DNA from: Bradyrhizobium sp.
GTDB taxonomy: Bacteria > Pseudomonadota > Alphaproteobacteria > Rhizobiales > Xanthobacteraceae
Reading direction: 5' to 3'
Length of the DNA stretch: 42,122 nt
Assembly (NCBI RefSeq): GCF_016213215.1
Contig: NZ_JACRAW010000143.1
Location: forward strand, 1-42,122
The notes below the pieces were generated by a model. That model was not told the origin of the DNA, made no database searches, and worked only from the letters and a program-made list of their open reading frames with translations. The position numbers and the translations under genes were made by a program. How positions within the stretch are numbered: the first letter of the stretch is position 1; each line of letters begins with the position of its first letter. Of this stretch, positions 1 to 8,272 are shown one piece after another.

Positions 1-450
1 GACGAACGGCGCTGAAAGCGTCTTCGCTTCGGCTTCGAGGGTGAGCACACGCCAGCCGTCGAACGCCGGGCGAGGATGTGCGCGGACGGCCAAATCGTGT
101 GGTCCTGGCGCCCGAAGCTGGCGTCAAGCGGCGCGGAGGCGGTTCACCCCGACCGGGTGCGAGACGCTAAGAAATCCGCGCGGCGACGGTGGCAATAGAG
201 CTCGTCTCACCGGGGAGATCACGACATAAGCCGTTAAAACCATTCGCGCAGGGAAGGCCGGGATGCTCTCGGCTGCCCTGTGGTCCAACCCGTGTGCGTT
301 TGCGCACGGACCACGGGTGCCAGCCGGCACCCGGCCTTCCCTGCGCCCTCTGTTCTGAAAGAGGGCGAAGAGACAACAAACCTCGGGCGCAAACGCGCCG
401 CGAGAATGCGAAGTCGCACCTGCTGTTTGAAAGGTGAATCGGAAGAGCGC
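1..450. repeat. Non-coding dispersed repeat region with long palindrome
   Basis: No convincing gene is seen here; the open frames overlap each other on both strands and resemble no family I know. The stretch carries a perfect 17-base inverted repeat, with arms at 246-262 and 330-346 (GCGCAGGGAAGGCCGGG and its complement). The intervening 67 bases also hold complementary pieces around 283-314. From memory, this type of sequence is found in many copies between genes of Bradyrhizobium chromosomes; I cannot verify copy number here. The first 230 bases may be a decayed coding remnant, but no domain is recognisable. Confidence 0.55.
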
Positions 451-478
451 AGGTGGTGCCCTCAAGCGTCTTTGGGAG

Positions 479-546
479 GAGCGGAGCGACGAAGCAATCC
501 AGACTGCCGCAGCGGAAACATTCTGGATTGCTTCGCTGCGCTCGCA
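479..546. repeat. Palindromic REP-like element
   Basis: An imperfect inverted repeat: the left arm at 479-503 ends in GAAGCAATCCAGA, and the right arm at 522-543 begins TCTGGATTGCTTC. The arms share 13 perfectly complementary bases plus a GAGCG/CGCTC extension with small internal differences, around an 18-base loop. The GC-rich arm with the phrase ATTGCTTCGCTGCGCTCGC is typical of small palindromic elements scattered between genes in rhizobia. It has no coding content. Confidence 0.6.
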
Positions 547-586
547 ATGACGAATCTGTGGAGATGACAACTGGTTTGTCGCGAGC

Positions 587-624
587 GCAACCTCTCTGCT
601 CTTTGGCAACCTCTCTGCTCTTTG
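587..624. repeat. 19-bp tandem duplication (two copies)
   Basis: The 19-base unit GCAACCTCTCTGCTCTTTG occurs twice back to back, at 587-605 and 606-624, with no mismatch. It lies between the palindromic repeat and the end of the DUF2865 gene. A recent slippage or duplication event is the simplest explanation. Confidence 0.8.
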
Positions 625-686
625 CAGGGCGCGGCGAATCCGGATTTAAGGGCTTGTCTCGCCAACCTTGTTTCTGCCAGGTCGGC

Positions 687-1343
687 CTACTCCTTGGCCA
701 CGACCGGCACGTGCCGGAAGCGAGCGCGCAACTTCTCCGGAACCGGGGAGAAATTCAGTGCGACGCCGTTTCTGCCGACGCGGCGATTGGCAACGACAAG
801 CCCGCTCCGGTCCGCGACGATGTCGCCATTGCGTAGCGTCGGATCATCCTCGATCTTGACCGGCGCAAGGCCGACCTGGTCCTTGCCGTTGCAGGTGCAG
901 TCCGCCACAAGCTCCTTGCGATAGCGAAACGCATTCGGCAATTCGGAATAGGGCTTGCCGCTCTCGGTAAAGGCATCATCGATCTCACCGCCATAGACCA
1001 GCTTCGTTTCCGAGGCCGGACAAAAGCTGTTGCATAGATTCGCGCGGCTCTCTTTGTCGGATCCCACGACCGGGAAGTAGCGCCCGTCACAGGTGCGCAC
1101 GCACCAGGCCTGACCGCCGCTATAGCCCCTGCGCGCAGGCGGCGCCTCTTCGCGAAACGGCGGCAGGTCATCGAAGAACGGCGCCCGCAGCGGCGGGGGC
1201 GCCGGCGGTCTTCCGAACCCGCCGAATAGCGTCGAGAAGAAGTCCCGAGCCTGGGCATTGGAAGCCGACGGCAGGGCGGAAGCCGCGGTACCCAGCAACA
1301 TCACGGCGCCGAGCGCCCGCATTCCCGCTGAAGTTCGCGGCAT
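687..1343 (-). CDS. DUF2865 domain exported protein
   Basis: A 218-residue protein of the DUF2865 type, a family of unknown function common in Rhizobiales. The N-terminus is a signal peptide (hydrophobic stretch about residues 9-27, Ala-rich cleavage region). A Pro-rich linker follows (about residues 45-70), then a Cys-rich domain with pairs at about C81/C85, C104/C108 and C139/C141 that could form disulfides in the periplasm. The first Cys pair sits in the family-typical phrase CVRTCDGRYFPV. The ATG at 1343 is preferred over the in-frame GTG two codons upstream, because the AGAGG ribosome site then has normal spacing. It lies downstream of the L,D-transpeptidase gene on the same strand with a 42-base gap, so the two may be co-transcribed. 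Confidence 0.85.
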   Translation of the reverse strand: MPRTSAGMRALGAVMLLGTAASALPSASNAQARDFFSTLFGGFGRPPAPPPLRAPFFDDLPPFREEAPPARRGYSGGQAWCVRTCDGRYFPVVGSDKESRANLCNSFCPASETKLVYGGEIDDAFTESGKPYSELPNAFRYRKELVADCTCNGKDQVGLAPVKIEDDPTLRNGDIVADRSGLVVANRRVGRNGVALNFSPVPEKLRARFRHVPVVAKE

Positions 1344-1385
1344 TATCACCTCTCTCAGACCCTTACGTCAGTCAGCACGGCGCGC

Positions 1386-2192
1386 TCAGTTCACGACTGA
1401 TGTAGAGAGGCTCACTGCCTGACGACCGGAAGGCGCCGTTATCATGGTCGGCCGCTTCGCCAACGGCCGTCGGCCGGCGTCTCCTCCGCGTGCCATCAGC
1501 GGCGCATTCTTGGGCAGGACGACGACCTTGGTGCCGACATTGACGCGCTTGAAAAGGTCGATGACATCTTCATTGGTCATGCGGATGCATCCCGATGAGA
1601 CGAATTTCCCGATCGTCGTCGGATCGTTGGTGCCGTGGATGCGGTACTCGCTCGATCCAAGATACAAGGCTCGCGCGCCGAGCGGATTGCCGGGACCTCC
1701 GGCGATGAAGCGCGGCAGATAAGGCTGGCGCGCGATCATCCGCGCCGGCGGATGCCAGTCCGGCCATTCCGCCTTGCGGCTGATGGCCTGTATGCCGGAC
1801 CAGGTGAAACCTTCGCGACCGACGCCGACGCCGTAGCGGATGGCGCGGCCGTGGCCCAGCACGTAATAGAGTGTGGTGTGGCCGGTATCGATGATGACGG
1901 TGCCCGCGGGCTCGGCGGTCTCGAAATTGACGACCGCGCGCCGCAGCCGGTCCGGCAGGACGCTCTCATCCGACGGCCTGGGCGAACCCGTCGCATCATC
2001 ATCAAGGAATACATCCCGTTCCTGCAGAAGAAATGCAGCCCGCGTCGGAGCATCACCGAACGTCTGCGCCTGCACCGTATTGGAGAGAACCATCGGCCCC
2101 GACAACAATGTGCCGGTAAGAGCGAACACGGCGGCCACGCGATGCGACCGCCAGTGAAGAACTCGAGATAACCGCGTCATGTGCTGCCCCAT
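1386..2192 (-). CDS. L,D-transpeptidase (YkuD domain)
   Basis: A 268-residue periplasmic enzyme of the YkuD/L,D-transpeptidase family, which forms 3-3 cross-links in peptidoglycan or attaches proteins to it. An N-terminal signal segment (about residues 18-42) is followed by a variable region and the catalytic domain (about 95-228). The active-site block reads HGTN (His186), then SSGCIRM with the nucleophile Cys202 and Arg204, as in the family. The start is either ATG 2192 or the in-frame ATG 2180; neither has a strong ribosome site. An exact sigma-EcfG-type promoter lies 36 bases upstream, which suggests that wall remodelling here is part of the general stress response. Confidence 0.9.
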   Translation of the reverse strand: MGQHMTRLSRVLHWRSHRVAAVFALTGTLLSGPMVLSNTVQAQTFGDAPTRAAFLLQERDVFLDDDATGSPRPSDESVLPDRLRRAVVNFETAEPAGTVIIDTGHTTLYYVLGHGRAIRYGVGVGREGFTWSGIQAISRKAEWPDWHPPARMIARQPYLPRFIAGGPGNPLGARALYLGSSEYRIHGTNDPTTIGKFVSSGCIRMTNEDVIDLFKRVNVGTKVVVLPKNAPLMARGGDAGRRPLAKRPTMITAPSGRQAVSLSTSVVN

Positions 2193-2228
2193 TGGATCTG
2201 TGCATCTGAGCGATGCAACGATCCATCA

Positions 2229-2254
2229 AACGTCGGGGCGGCGGCAGCGGTTCC
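2229..2254 (-). promoter_or_regulatory. Sigma-EcfG-type promoter for the L,D-transpeptidase gene
   Basis: On the minus strand the sequence reads GGAAC (2254-2250), 17 bases, CGTT (2232-2229). This matches the alphaproteobacterial general stress sigma factor consensus GGAAC-N16/17-CGTT exactly. The expected transcript start, near 2222, leaves a leader of about 30 bases. Confidence 0.75.
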
Positions 2255-2312
2255 GCGGCTTCCGCAGCGCAGTCGTCACAGTCAAGCGTATGCTCCCTCA
2301 CGTTTCCGCGAC

Positions 2313-2337
2313 GGAACCTTTTCCAACGGTGAAAGTT
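2313..2337 (+). promoter_or_regulatory. Possible weak sigma-EcfG promoter for the AI-2E-type permease gene
   Basis: GGAAC at 2313-2317, 16 bases, AGTT at 2334-2337: one mismatch in the -10 element. It lies about 80 bases upstream of the permease start and faces away from the L,D-transpeptidase promoter. It is weaker evidence than the exact matches elsewhere in the window. Confidence 0.35.
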
Positions 2338-2419
2338 CGTTGCTGGATAGGTCGGCGCGCGGTGCGCTTGCCGTCACAGTCCAGTTTCGTTCGCGCACCG
2401 CGCGGGGGAGAACACCATC

Positions 2420-3529
2420 GTGCGCGTCCTTCCCAGTGAGCGTTTGTTGAACGGAGGCGAAAGCACACCGCTCCCGGAAAGCACGACCGAACTGCCGCCC
2501 ATCATCCGGCGCACCGAAGCAGTCGCGTTCGCGCTGATCTCTCTGCTCCTGATCGCCGTCGTCGCCGTTCTCTATGTCGGGAAGGCTTTCTTCCTTCCGG
2601 TGGTGATGGCCTTCGTGGTCGGCACCATGCTGTCGCCGGCGGCGAACCTGCTGGAGCGGCTTCGCGTTCCAAGATCGCTGGCAGCCGCATTGATCGTGAC
2701 CGCGGTGAGCACCGGGGTTGCGTTCACCGTCAGCTTGATCGCCTCGCCCATCTTCGATTGGAGCACCCGCCTCCCGGAGCTCGCCGCACGGCTGAAGGAC
2801 AAGCTGCAGGTGTTCGACCGACCACTGGCATTGTGGAAGGAAATGCAGACAATGGTCGGCGGCCCGCAAGCGCTTCCGCCCTTCCACATGCCGACGTTCG
2901 ACTGGGTTCAGCCGACGCTGGAGTTCCTGTCACCGACCTTCACCGAATTCCTGCTGTTCTTCGTCGCCTTGATCCTGTTTATCGCGAGCTGGCGTGATCT
3001 CCGGCGGGCATTGATCATGACGTTCGCAAACCACGACGCCCGCCTGCGAACCTTGAGGATCGTCAACGAGATCGAGCTTCACCTCGGCAATTACCTCCTC
3101 ACCGTCACCGTCATCAATATCGGCGTCGGGATCGCGACAGGCGTCATCTGCGCCCTCGCCGGAATGCCGAACCCGGCCGGGCTCGGCGCACTGGCGGCGG
3201 CCCTGAATTTCATTCCGATCATCGGACCGATCGTCATGTTCGTGATCCTTGTCCTGGTCGGCATCCTCGCGTTTCCGAGCTTGGCCGCCGGCCTTGTCGC
3301 GCCGCTCGCTTTCAGCATTTTTGCATTCCTGGAGGGCCATTTCATCACGCCGACCATCATCGGTCGGCGGCTCGCCCTCAACGCGCTTGCAGTGCTCCTC
3401 GCGCTGGCATTCTGGAGCTGGCTGTGGGGTCCGATGGGCGCGTTCCTGTCCTCGCCGCTCCTGATCGTCGCGCTCATCCTGAAGGAGCATCTCATGCCGA
3501 ACAATTCGCCGCAGCTTCCGCCGGACTGA
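2420..3529 (+). CDS. AI-2E family transporter (PerM/YdiK type membrane permease)
   Basis: A 369-residue integral membrane protein of the AI-2E/UPF0118 family; members act as exporters or permeases and the substrate of most is unknown. Hydrophobic segments are seen at about residues 34-53, 57-72 and 87-110. A soluble loop follows, then a segment near 173-190 and a dense C-terminal block with the family phrase NFIPIIGPI and a long final hydrophobic stretch. The start is the GTG at 2420 with GGGGAG upstream; a later ATG is possible since the first 25 residues are not conserved in character. It is divergent from the L,D-transpeptidase and followed after 76 bases by a DUF883 gene that has its own promoter. 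Confidence 0.85.
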   Translation: MRVLPSERLLNGGESTPLPESTTELPPIIRRTEAVAFALISLLLIAVVAVLYVGKAFFLPVVMAFVVGTMLSPAANLLERLRVPRSLAAALIVTAVSTGVAFTVSLIASPIFDWSTRLPELAARLKDKLQVFDRPLALWKEMQTMVGGPQALPPFHMPTFDWVQPTLEFLSPTFTEFLLFFVALILFIASWRDLRRALIMTFANHDARLRTLRIVNEIELHLGNYLLTVTVINIGVGIATGVICALAGMPNPAGLGALAAALNFIPIIGPIVMFVILVLVGILAFPSLAAGLVAPLAFSIFAFLEGHFITPTIIGRRLALNALAVLLALAFWSWLWGPMGAFLSSPLLIVALILKEHLMPNNSPQLPPD

Positions 3530-3544
3530 GGGAGTTTCTGGACG

Positions 3545-3569
3545 GGAACTTCGACCGCAGCGGAACGTT
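3545..3569 (+). promoter_or_regulatory. Sigma-EcfG-type promoter for the DUF883 gene
   Basis: GGAAC at 3545-3549, 16 bases, CGTT at 3566-3569: an exact match to the general stress promoter consensus, 36 bases upstream of the DUF883 start codon and inside the short gap after the permease gene. Confidence 0.8.
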
Positions 3570-3605
3570 TGTCCCTGTTACACCTGAACAGTTGGGGAGC
3601 TCCTG

Positions 3606-3977
3606 ATGTCGATGACAAGCGGCGAGACCGAAACGCGAGACTGGACCGACAAGGCGACCAAGGAACGACTTGAGAAGGATGTAGCAACCGTGAAGAGCGA
3701 CATTGCTGCCTTGACCGAGCAGATCAACGACGCACTCAACACCTTCGCCAAATCGGCGCGAAAGCAGGCGCAGCGCGGCTACACGCAGGCACGCGCGCAG
3801 GTGGATTCCGCCATGGGCGAAATGTCCGAGCGCGGCGGCGAGATGATGGACGCGGCGCAGGATGCCGCCTATTCCATCGAGGAACGGCTGGAAGAGTCGA
3901 TGGCCCGGCGGCCGCTTGCGACCGTTGGCTTGGCGCTCGGCATCGGCTTTCTCATCGGTATTGCCTGGCGCCGCTGA
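3606..3977 (+). CDS. DUF883 family protein (ElaB/YqjD-like)
   Basis: A 123-residue protein with the layout of the DUF883/ElaB-YqjD family. The N-terminal half is a long charged amphipathic helix (about 15-95, likely coiled coil). A single C-terminal membrane anchor (about 102-119) is preceded by RRP and ends in positively charged residues. E. coli relatives are inner-membrane proteins that bind ribosomes in stationary phase; whether this holds here is inference. The start ATG has GGGGAG upstream. The exact sigma-EcfG promoter fits a stress role. A small membrane-protein gene follows after 76 bases. Confidence 0.85.
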   Translation: MSMTSGETETRDWTDKATKERLEKDVATVKSDIAALTEQINDALNTFAKSARKQAQRGYTQARAQVDSAMGEMSERGGEMMDAAQDAAYSIEERLEESMARRPLATVGLALGIGFLIGIAWRR

Positions 3978-4053
3978 CCATCTCGCGCCGTCCGCCTTGG
4001 GCCGATGATGGAGCGCGCCTCCTGCCTGCCCGCTACGCCTCAGCGAGGGTTCG

Positions 4054-4506
4054 ATGTTTCAGCGCATCATTGACGGCCTGAGCAGGACGACCGGCTCCGC
4101 CATGCGGCTGACCTCGCTGGCCCTGGCGACCGGCATCGCTCTGTTCGTGACCATCGCCTTCCTCTGCGCCGCCGCGTTCGTGTTCGTGCTCCAGCGGTAT
4201 GGCCTGGTGGCCGCGTGCCTCACCGGGGCCGCGGTGTTCTTCATCGTGACGCTGATTGGCGCCGGCTTCTACATGGCGCACAGGACACGCCTGGAAAGAG
4301 AGGCGGCGCAGGCGGCTGAGGCGGCGAAGTCGGCAACGCAGTCTTTCCTCACCGATCCCATGGTGCGTGCCGCGGGGCTCCAGGCTGTCCGCGCTATCGG
4401 CATCAAGCGGCTGATCCCGCTCCTGGCCGTCGGCGGGCTGGCGCTTGGCTTGATGGCAAGCCGCGCCGGCACGTCACGGGACGTCTCGAGCGAACCGGCG
4501 GAATAG
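4054..4506 (+). CDS. Small membrane protein, phage-holin-family-like
   Basis: A 150-residue protein with two close transmembrane segments (about residues 22-46 and 51-72), a charged Ala/Glu-rich helix (about 78-100) and a third hydrophobic stretch near 126-140. The arrangement resembles the holin-X/DUF1469-type membrane proteins that often sit beside DUF883 genes in proteobacteria, where pairs of this kind are envelope or stress proteins, not lysis proteins. No catalytic motif is visible. It is likely co-transcribed with the DUF883 gene. The family assignment is tentative; the membrane topology is clear. Confidence 0.65.
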   Translation: MFQRIIDGLSRTTGSAMRLTSLALATGIALFVTIAFLCAAAFVFVLQRYGLVAACLTGAAVFFIVTLIGAGFYMAHRTRLEREAAQAAEAAKSATQSFLTDPMVRAAGLQAVRAIGIKRLIPLLAVGGLALGLMASRAGTSRDVSSEPAE

Positions 4507-4530
4507 GCATTGGGAGAATGAACCTCAGGA

Positions 4531-4941
4531 TCAGGTCACGCAACGGCCCGGCTGCAGCAGCTTGGCAACTTCGGTGAGAACGCTCACGACCGGCTCGCAG
4601 GCGATCGTCGGCGGTCGCTTCTGCATGCTCGACGGAAGCGGCGGGGGCGGCGGCTTGATCTCGCGTTTCATCTCGCGTGTCGCCTGGCTCAGGGGAACGC
4701 GGACCAGCACCGAAATCTCGGCAAGATCCTGATGCCGAAGCGAAACGGTCCGAGTCGAGGCCGCATCCCGCCTCGGCTCGGCGATGCGGTCGGCCTTCGC
4801 CGCGCGGTTGACGGTGACCGCCAGATGATCCTGCACGATCAGCGGTCCTCCGCCAAGATCGCGACCGGAAGCGAACTGCACTGCGCCGAGTATCAGCGAA
4901 ACGGCGGCGGCGCTCAAAAAAGCACTGCAAATCTGTGACAT
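4531..4941 (-). CDS. Hypothetical exported protein
   Basis: A 136-residue protein of no family I recognise. The ATG at 4941 is chosen because it places a signal-peptide-like stretch (about residues 5-22, Ala/Ser/Leu-rich) at the N-terminus; an ATG 13 codons upstream is also open. The mature part is charged, with a short run of prolines near residue 97 and two cysteines towards the C-terminus. It converges on the membrane-protein gene with a 24-base gap. A one-mismatch sigma-EcfG-like site (CGAAC-N17-CGTT, minus strand, 5004-4979) lies upstream and is only suggestive. Confidence 0.55.
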   Translation of the reverse strand: MSQICSAFLSAAAVSLILGAVQFASGRDLGGGPLIVQDHLAVTVNRAAKADRIAEPRRDAASTRTVSLRHQDLAEISVLVRVPLSQATREMKREIKPPPPPLPSSMQKRPPTIACEPVVSVLTEVAKLLQPGRCVT

Positions 4942-5236
4942 GGCCGCTGGTCCCTCGCCCCGTAGCGATTTGTGGAACAACGCGACCGTAACCAGCAGGG
5001 TTCGTGGATCGTCTGATCACTTAACCGTGTGCGAAAAATTTCAAGGGAAGTGCGGAACGACTCTCGTGCTCGGGAGTCATTCCGGCAGCCGGTTATTCCC
5101 CCCTGCCCCATAGACCGGCGATGTAGGGCGCGGCTGTGGTGATGCCAGCTGCGTCCTACTTTTTTTGAGATTGCCGCCCCCCAACGATCCAACGATGTTG
5201 CGCCTAGCGCCGAAGAACGGCGAGTGCCGGCGGTGG

Positions 5237-5422
5237 TCAGGTTTTCGCATCGGCACCGCGAGCAGTGATCGCGCGTTCGACTTCGGACGCCAGGGCAGAG
5301 AGGTGTTCGGCGAGTCGCGCGAACAACTCCCTCTTGGCCGAATCTGTCGCGAGATCCCGGATCAGCGCGCATTCCGCAGCATCCGCGCGGAGCTTTTCCA
5401 GATGAGTTTGCATGTCCTTCAT
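5237..5422 (-). CDS. Small hypothetical protein (61 aa)
   Basis: A 61-residue, mostly helical, charged protein with no transmembrane segment. Repeated Glu/Asp/Arg residues suggest one or two amphipathic helices. Short proteins of this composition (an LRADAAECALIRDLA-like helix followed by an LAEHL helix) are common in Bradyrhizobium and have no known function. There is an alternative in-frame start at 5413. The gaps on both sides (4942-5236 and 5423-5669) hold no other gene that I can support. Confidence 0.6.
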   Translation of the reverse strand: MKDMQTHLEKLRADAAECALIRDLATDSAKRELFARLAEHLSALASEVERAITARGADAKT

Positions 5423-5669
5423 TGAAAGGCCCTCTACGATTGCCAGTTACACAATCGACCCCGGGAGGGATCACACCGGGGCCCAATGCGTGCCGGACCG
5501 GAAGCAGCGCAATGGCCGGCTGCCGCAGGTTGAATTGTCTCGGCGCCAGCGTCCGCAACATTTGTTAGCTGTGGCCTGGTGCGGTTCAGATGCTGAGCCT
5601 GACGAAGACTTTAGGAACGTCTGCTCACGCGTTCGATTGACAGGCCTTGGAAAGCCAAGGAGCATGATA

Positions 5670-6071
5670 ATGCGGAAGACGATCTTCTCAATTGTTACGG
5701 CGATCCTGCTTGCAGGCGCCTCGATCGGCTCAGCCTTCGCCCAAGGTGGTGGAGCTGGTGGTGGTGGAGCTGGTGGTGCCGGTGCGGGAGCTGGCAGCGC
5801 GGGTGCCGGAGGTGGCAGCGCGGGGGCAGGACCTGGAGGTGACGGGGGTGCCGCAGGCGCAGGTAGCGGATCGGCCGGTGCGGCAGCGGGCGGCACATCC
5901 GGTGCTGGCACATCGGGCACGGGCACCGGCGCATCCGGCAGCGGCGCGGCCGGAGCCTCGGGCAGCGGCGGCCCCGAGCACTACAATCGTGGAGGCCAGG
6001 GAGCATCGAGTGTCCCGGGCGCAAGAAACACGGTCACGCCCCCGTCCGACGGCTCCATCCGCGGGCGGTGA
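5670..6071 (+). CDS. Gly/Ala/Ser-rich secreted protein
   Basis: A 133-residue protein: a clear signal peptide (about residues 1-25, ending AFAQ) is followed by an almost pure low-complexity tract of Gly, Ala and Ser with Thr (about residues 26-102), then a short polar tail. The start is ATG 5670, not the ATG at 5664, because the AGGAG site at 5658-5662 has normal spacing only to 5670. The composition suggests an unstructured, surface-exposed or periplasmic protein; no function can be assigned. A strong hairpin terminator follows 30 bases after the stop codon. Confidence 0.75.
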   Translation: MRKTIFSIVTAILLAGASIGSAFAQGGGAGGGGAGGAGAGAGSAGAGGGSAGAGPGGDGGAAGAGSGSAGAAAGGTSGAGTSGTGTGASGSGAAGASGSGGPEHYNRGGQGASSVPGARNTVTPPSDGSIRGR

Positions 6072-6100
6072 CAGATGCGCGATCATCGAGAGTGAGTCAG

Positions 6101-6133
6101 GCGGCCCGACTAGCCCACAGGTCGGGCCGCTTT
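6101..6133 (+). terminator. Hairpin terminator after the Gly-rich gene
   Basis: A perfect 10-base stem, GCGGCCCGAC (6101-6110) paired with GTCGGGCCGC (6121-6130), around a 10-base loop and followed by TTTC. It lies 30 bases downstream of the Gly-rich gene. The T-run is short. Confidence 0.7.
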
Positions 6134-6275
6134 CATATACCCGCTAGGCGCCTGGCACCTAGCCCGGGCACAGGGTTCAGCATCGATGCGATGCCATCAG
6201 TCCTCACAACCCCGCGAATTGGAACGACTCGTTGTCTCACCATTTGTGCTTGCGACATTGACGGGGAGACGTCTG

Positions 6276-7284
6276 ATGAAGGCGCTGGCTTGGCATGGCA
6301 AGGGCGATATCCGCTGCGACACGGTTCCTGATCCGAAGATCGAGGACGGACGGGACGCGATCATCAAAGTGACGGCGTGCGCGATCTGCGGCTCGGACCT
6401 GCACATGTATGACGGCCTCATTCCCTCGATGGAGCCGGGTGACGTCGTCGGCCATGAAACAATGGGCGAGGTCGTCGAGATCGGTCGAGACAACAAGAAG
6501 CTTAAGATCGGAGACCGTGTCGTCGTGCCGTTCACGATTTCCTGCGGCGAATGCTTCTTCTGCAAGCGGGGCTTCTACTCGGGATGCGAGCGCAGCAATC
6601 CAAACAGAAAGGGCGCGGAGGAACTGTGGGGCCACTCCCCGGCGGGACTGTTCGGCTACTCTCATTTGCTCGGCGGTTTTCCCGGAGGCCAGGCCGAATA
6701 TATGCGCGTGCCATTTGCGGATGTCGGTCCGACCAAGGTGCCGGACGGCCTGAGCGACGAGCAGGTCCTCTTCCTCTCCGACATCTTTCCCACTGGCTAC
6801 ATGGCGGCGGACTTCTGCGGCCTGAAAGACGGCGAAACCGTTGCGATCTGGGGCTGCGGGCCGGTCGGGCAAATGGCTATCAAGAGCGCGTTCCTGCTTG
6901 GAGCCGGTCGCGTAATCGTCCGGCTTCGATGCGGTGGTCGACCGGGTGAAGGTCGCAACGTATCTGGGAACGGACCGGCCGCACGTGCTGCGGCAGGCTA
7001 TCCATTGCTGCCGCAATTTCGGGGTGGTTTCGATCGTCGGCGTGTACGGCGGACTCCTCGACAAGATCCCGATGGGTTCGGCGATCAACCGCGGACTGAC
7101 CTTCCGGATGGCGCAAACTCCCGTGCAACACTACCTCCCGAAATTGATGGCCCGCATCGAGACGGGCGAGATCGACCCTTCCTTCGTGATCACCCATCGA
7201 GCCCGCCTGGAAGACGGGCCCGAACTCTACAGGAAATTCCGTGACAAGGAGGACGGCTGCATCAAGGTGGTCATGAAGCCGTGA
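6276..7284 (+). pseudogene. Zinc-dependent alcohol dehydrogenase, broken by internal deletion and frameshift
   Basis: This was a glutathione/formaldehyde-type zinc alcohol dehydrogenase of about 390 residues. From ATG 6276 (GGGGAG upstream) it reads a normal GroES-like domain with CAICGSDLH (catalytic zinc ligand region), GHETMGEV and the structural-zinc Cys cluster CGECFFCKRG. The nucleotide-binding start WGCGPVGQMA and GAGRVIV run up to about 6920. There the frame changes: codons from 6919 in the +1 frame read SGFDAVVDRVK and continue to a normal C-terminus ending at 7284. By the family's usual length about 45-55 codons of the Rossmann fold are missing at the junction. The product would lack most of the NAD-binding region, so it is called non-functional unless the assembly is wrong. 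Confidence 0.85.
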
Positions 7285-7291
7285 CGGAGAA

Positions 7292-8017
7292 ATGGCGCGC
7301 GTTCTGATCGGCACCTCGGGGTGGCACTACGACTCCTGGCGCGGACCATTCTTTCCAAAGGGTCTGCGGCTCGCCCACCAGCTTCAGTATTACGCCAGCC
7401 AGTTTGATACGACGGAGCTCAACGGAGTATTCTATCGAACGCCGACACCTGAGGCCGTCAGGAGTTGGCGGAAGCAGACCGGGGACGACTTCATCTTCGC
7501 CTGGAAAGCCTCGAAATTCATCACGCATTGGAAGCGACTGTCCGACCGCTCCGTCAACAGTCTCGAATTGCTGGAGCAGCGGCTCTCGCTACTGGGCGAC
7601 AAGGCCGGGCCGATTCTCTTTCAATTGCCCCCGCAGTTTGAAGCGAATGAAGATCGGCTCGCCTCCTTCTTCAAGCTGCTCTCGAAACGGCGGCGCTACA
7701 GTTTCGAGTTTCGCCATCCGAGCTGGTATCAGCCGCGTATCTTCCGGATGCTGTCGGAGGAAAACATCTCGCTGTGCCTATCCGATCACCACGACGCGCC
7801 GGCGCCGTGGAGGCGCACCGCGGACTTCGTCTATGTGCGGGGGCACGGGCCGGGCGGTCGCTATCGTGGCCATTATCGACCGGTGATGCTGAAAGAATGG
7901 GCGCGACGCATCAAATCCTGGAAGCGGCAGGGCTGCGACGTCCACGTCTATTTCGACAACGACCAGAAGAGTGCGGCGCCGGCTGATGCGCAAAAGCTGA
8001 AGCAGCTGATGCAGTGA
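7292..8017 (+). CDS. DUF72 domain-containing protein
   Basis: A 241-residue protein of the DUF72/YecE family, predicted TIM-barrel proteins of unknown activity. Family-typical segments are visible: IGTSGWHYDSWRG at the N-terminus, the YASQFDTTELN block, FQLPP near the middle, FEFRHPSW, and the C-terminal DVHVYFDND. Length and start (ATG 7292 with GGAG upstream) match the family. It lies eight bases after the broken alcohol dehydrogenase, so it was probably in the same transcript. Confidence 0.9.
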   Translation: MARVLIGTSGWHYDSWRGPFFPKGLRLAHQLQYYASQFDTTELNGVFYRTPTPEAVRSWRKQTGDDFIFAWKASKFITHWKRLSDRSVNSLELLEQRLSLLGDKAGPILFQLPPQFEANEDRLASFFKLLSKRRRYSFEFRHPSWYQPRIFRMLSEENISLCLSDHHDAPAPWRRTADFVYVRGHGPGGRYRGHYRPVMLKEWARRIKSWKRQGCDVHVYFDNDQKSAAPADAQKLKQLMQ

Positions 8018-8147
8018 GGCGGCTTACATGCCACACAGGCCGCCGAGCGCCACGGCGAACTGGCCGCAAGACAGGAACTGTCTGTCGCCCCGAGAGTCTA
8101 GGGCTTCCGGTGCGACTATCGGTGTGATGCCGGGAGTTTCCGCGCGG

Positions 8148-8192
8148 AGCACGGCTCCGGCGCCTTGCCCCCTCGGGTACCGGAGCCGTGCT
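8148..8192. repeat. Perfect 13-bp inverted repeat with 19-base loop
   Basis: AGCACGGCTCCGG at 8148-8160 is exactly complementary to CCGGAGCCGTGCT at 8180-8192. There is no T-run on either side, so a classical terminator is unlikely. It lies in the gap 8018-8272, which otherwise holds no gene. It may be a transcript-stabilising hairpin, a protein-binding site or a dispersed element. Confidence 0.7.
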
Positions 8193-8272
8193 GTTCGAGT
8201 CGGCGCGATGCTCTGCAATGGCGGAATAGCGCCACGCTACTTACCTCGAAACACTCGCGGGCAAGCACATGA

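Noticed and set aside
1..229. Short reading frames at the left edge as genes
   Set aside because: Overlapping Arg/Gly-rich frames on both strands within repeat DNA; no family or ribosome site.
5652..5680. GGAAC followed by CGTT upstream of the Gly-rich gene as an EcfG promoter
   Set aside because: GGAAC near 5615 is only 11 bases from CGTT; the spacing is far from 16-17.
5744..5960. Gly/Ala tract as a CRISPR or tandem repeat array
   Set aside because: The GGTGGTG/GGCGCGG repeats are codon-level low complexity in one secreted protein; there are no regular spacers.
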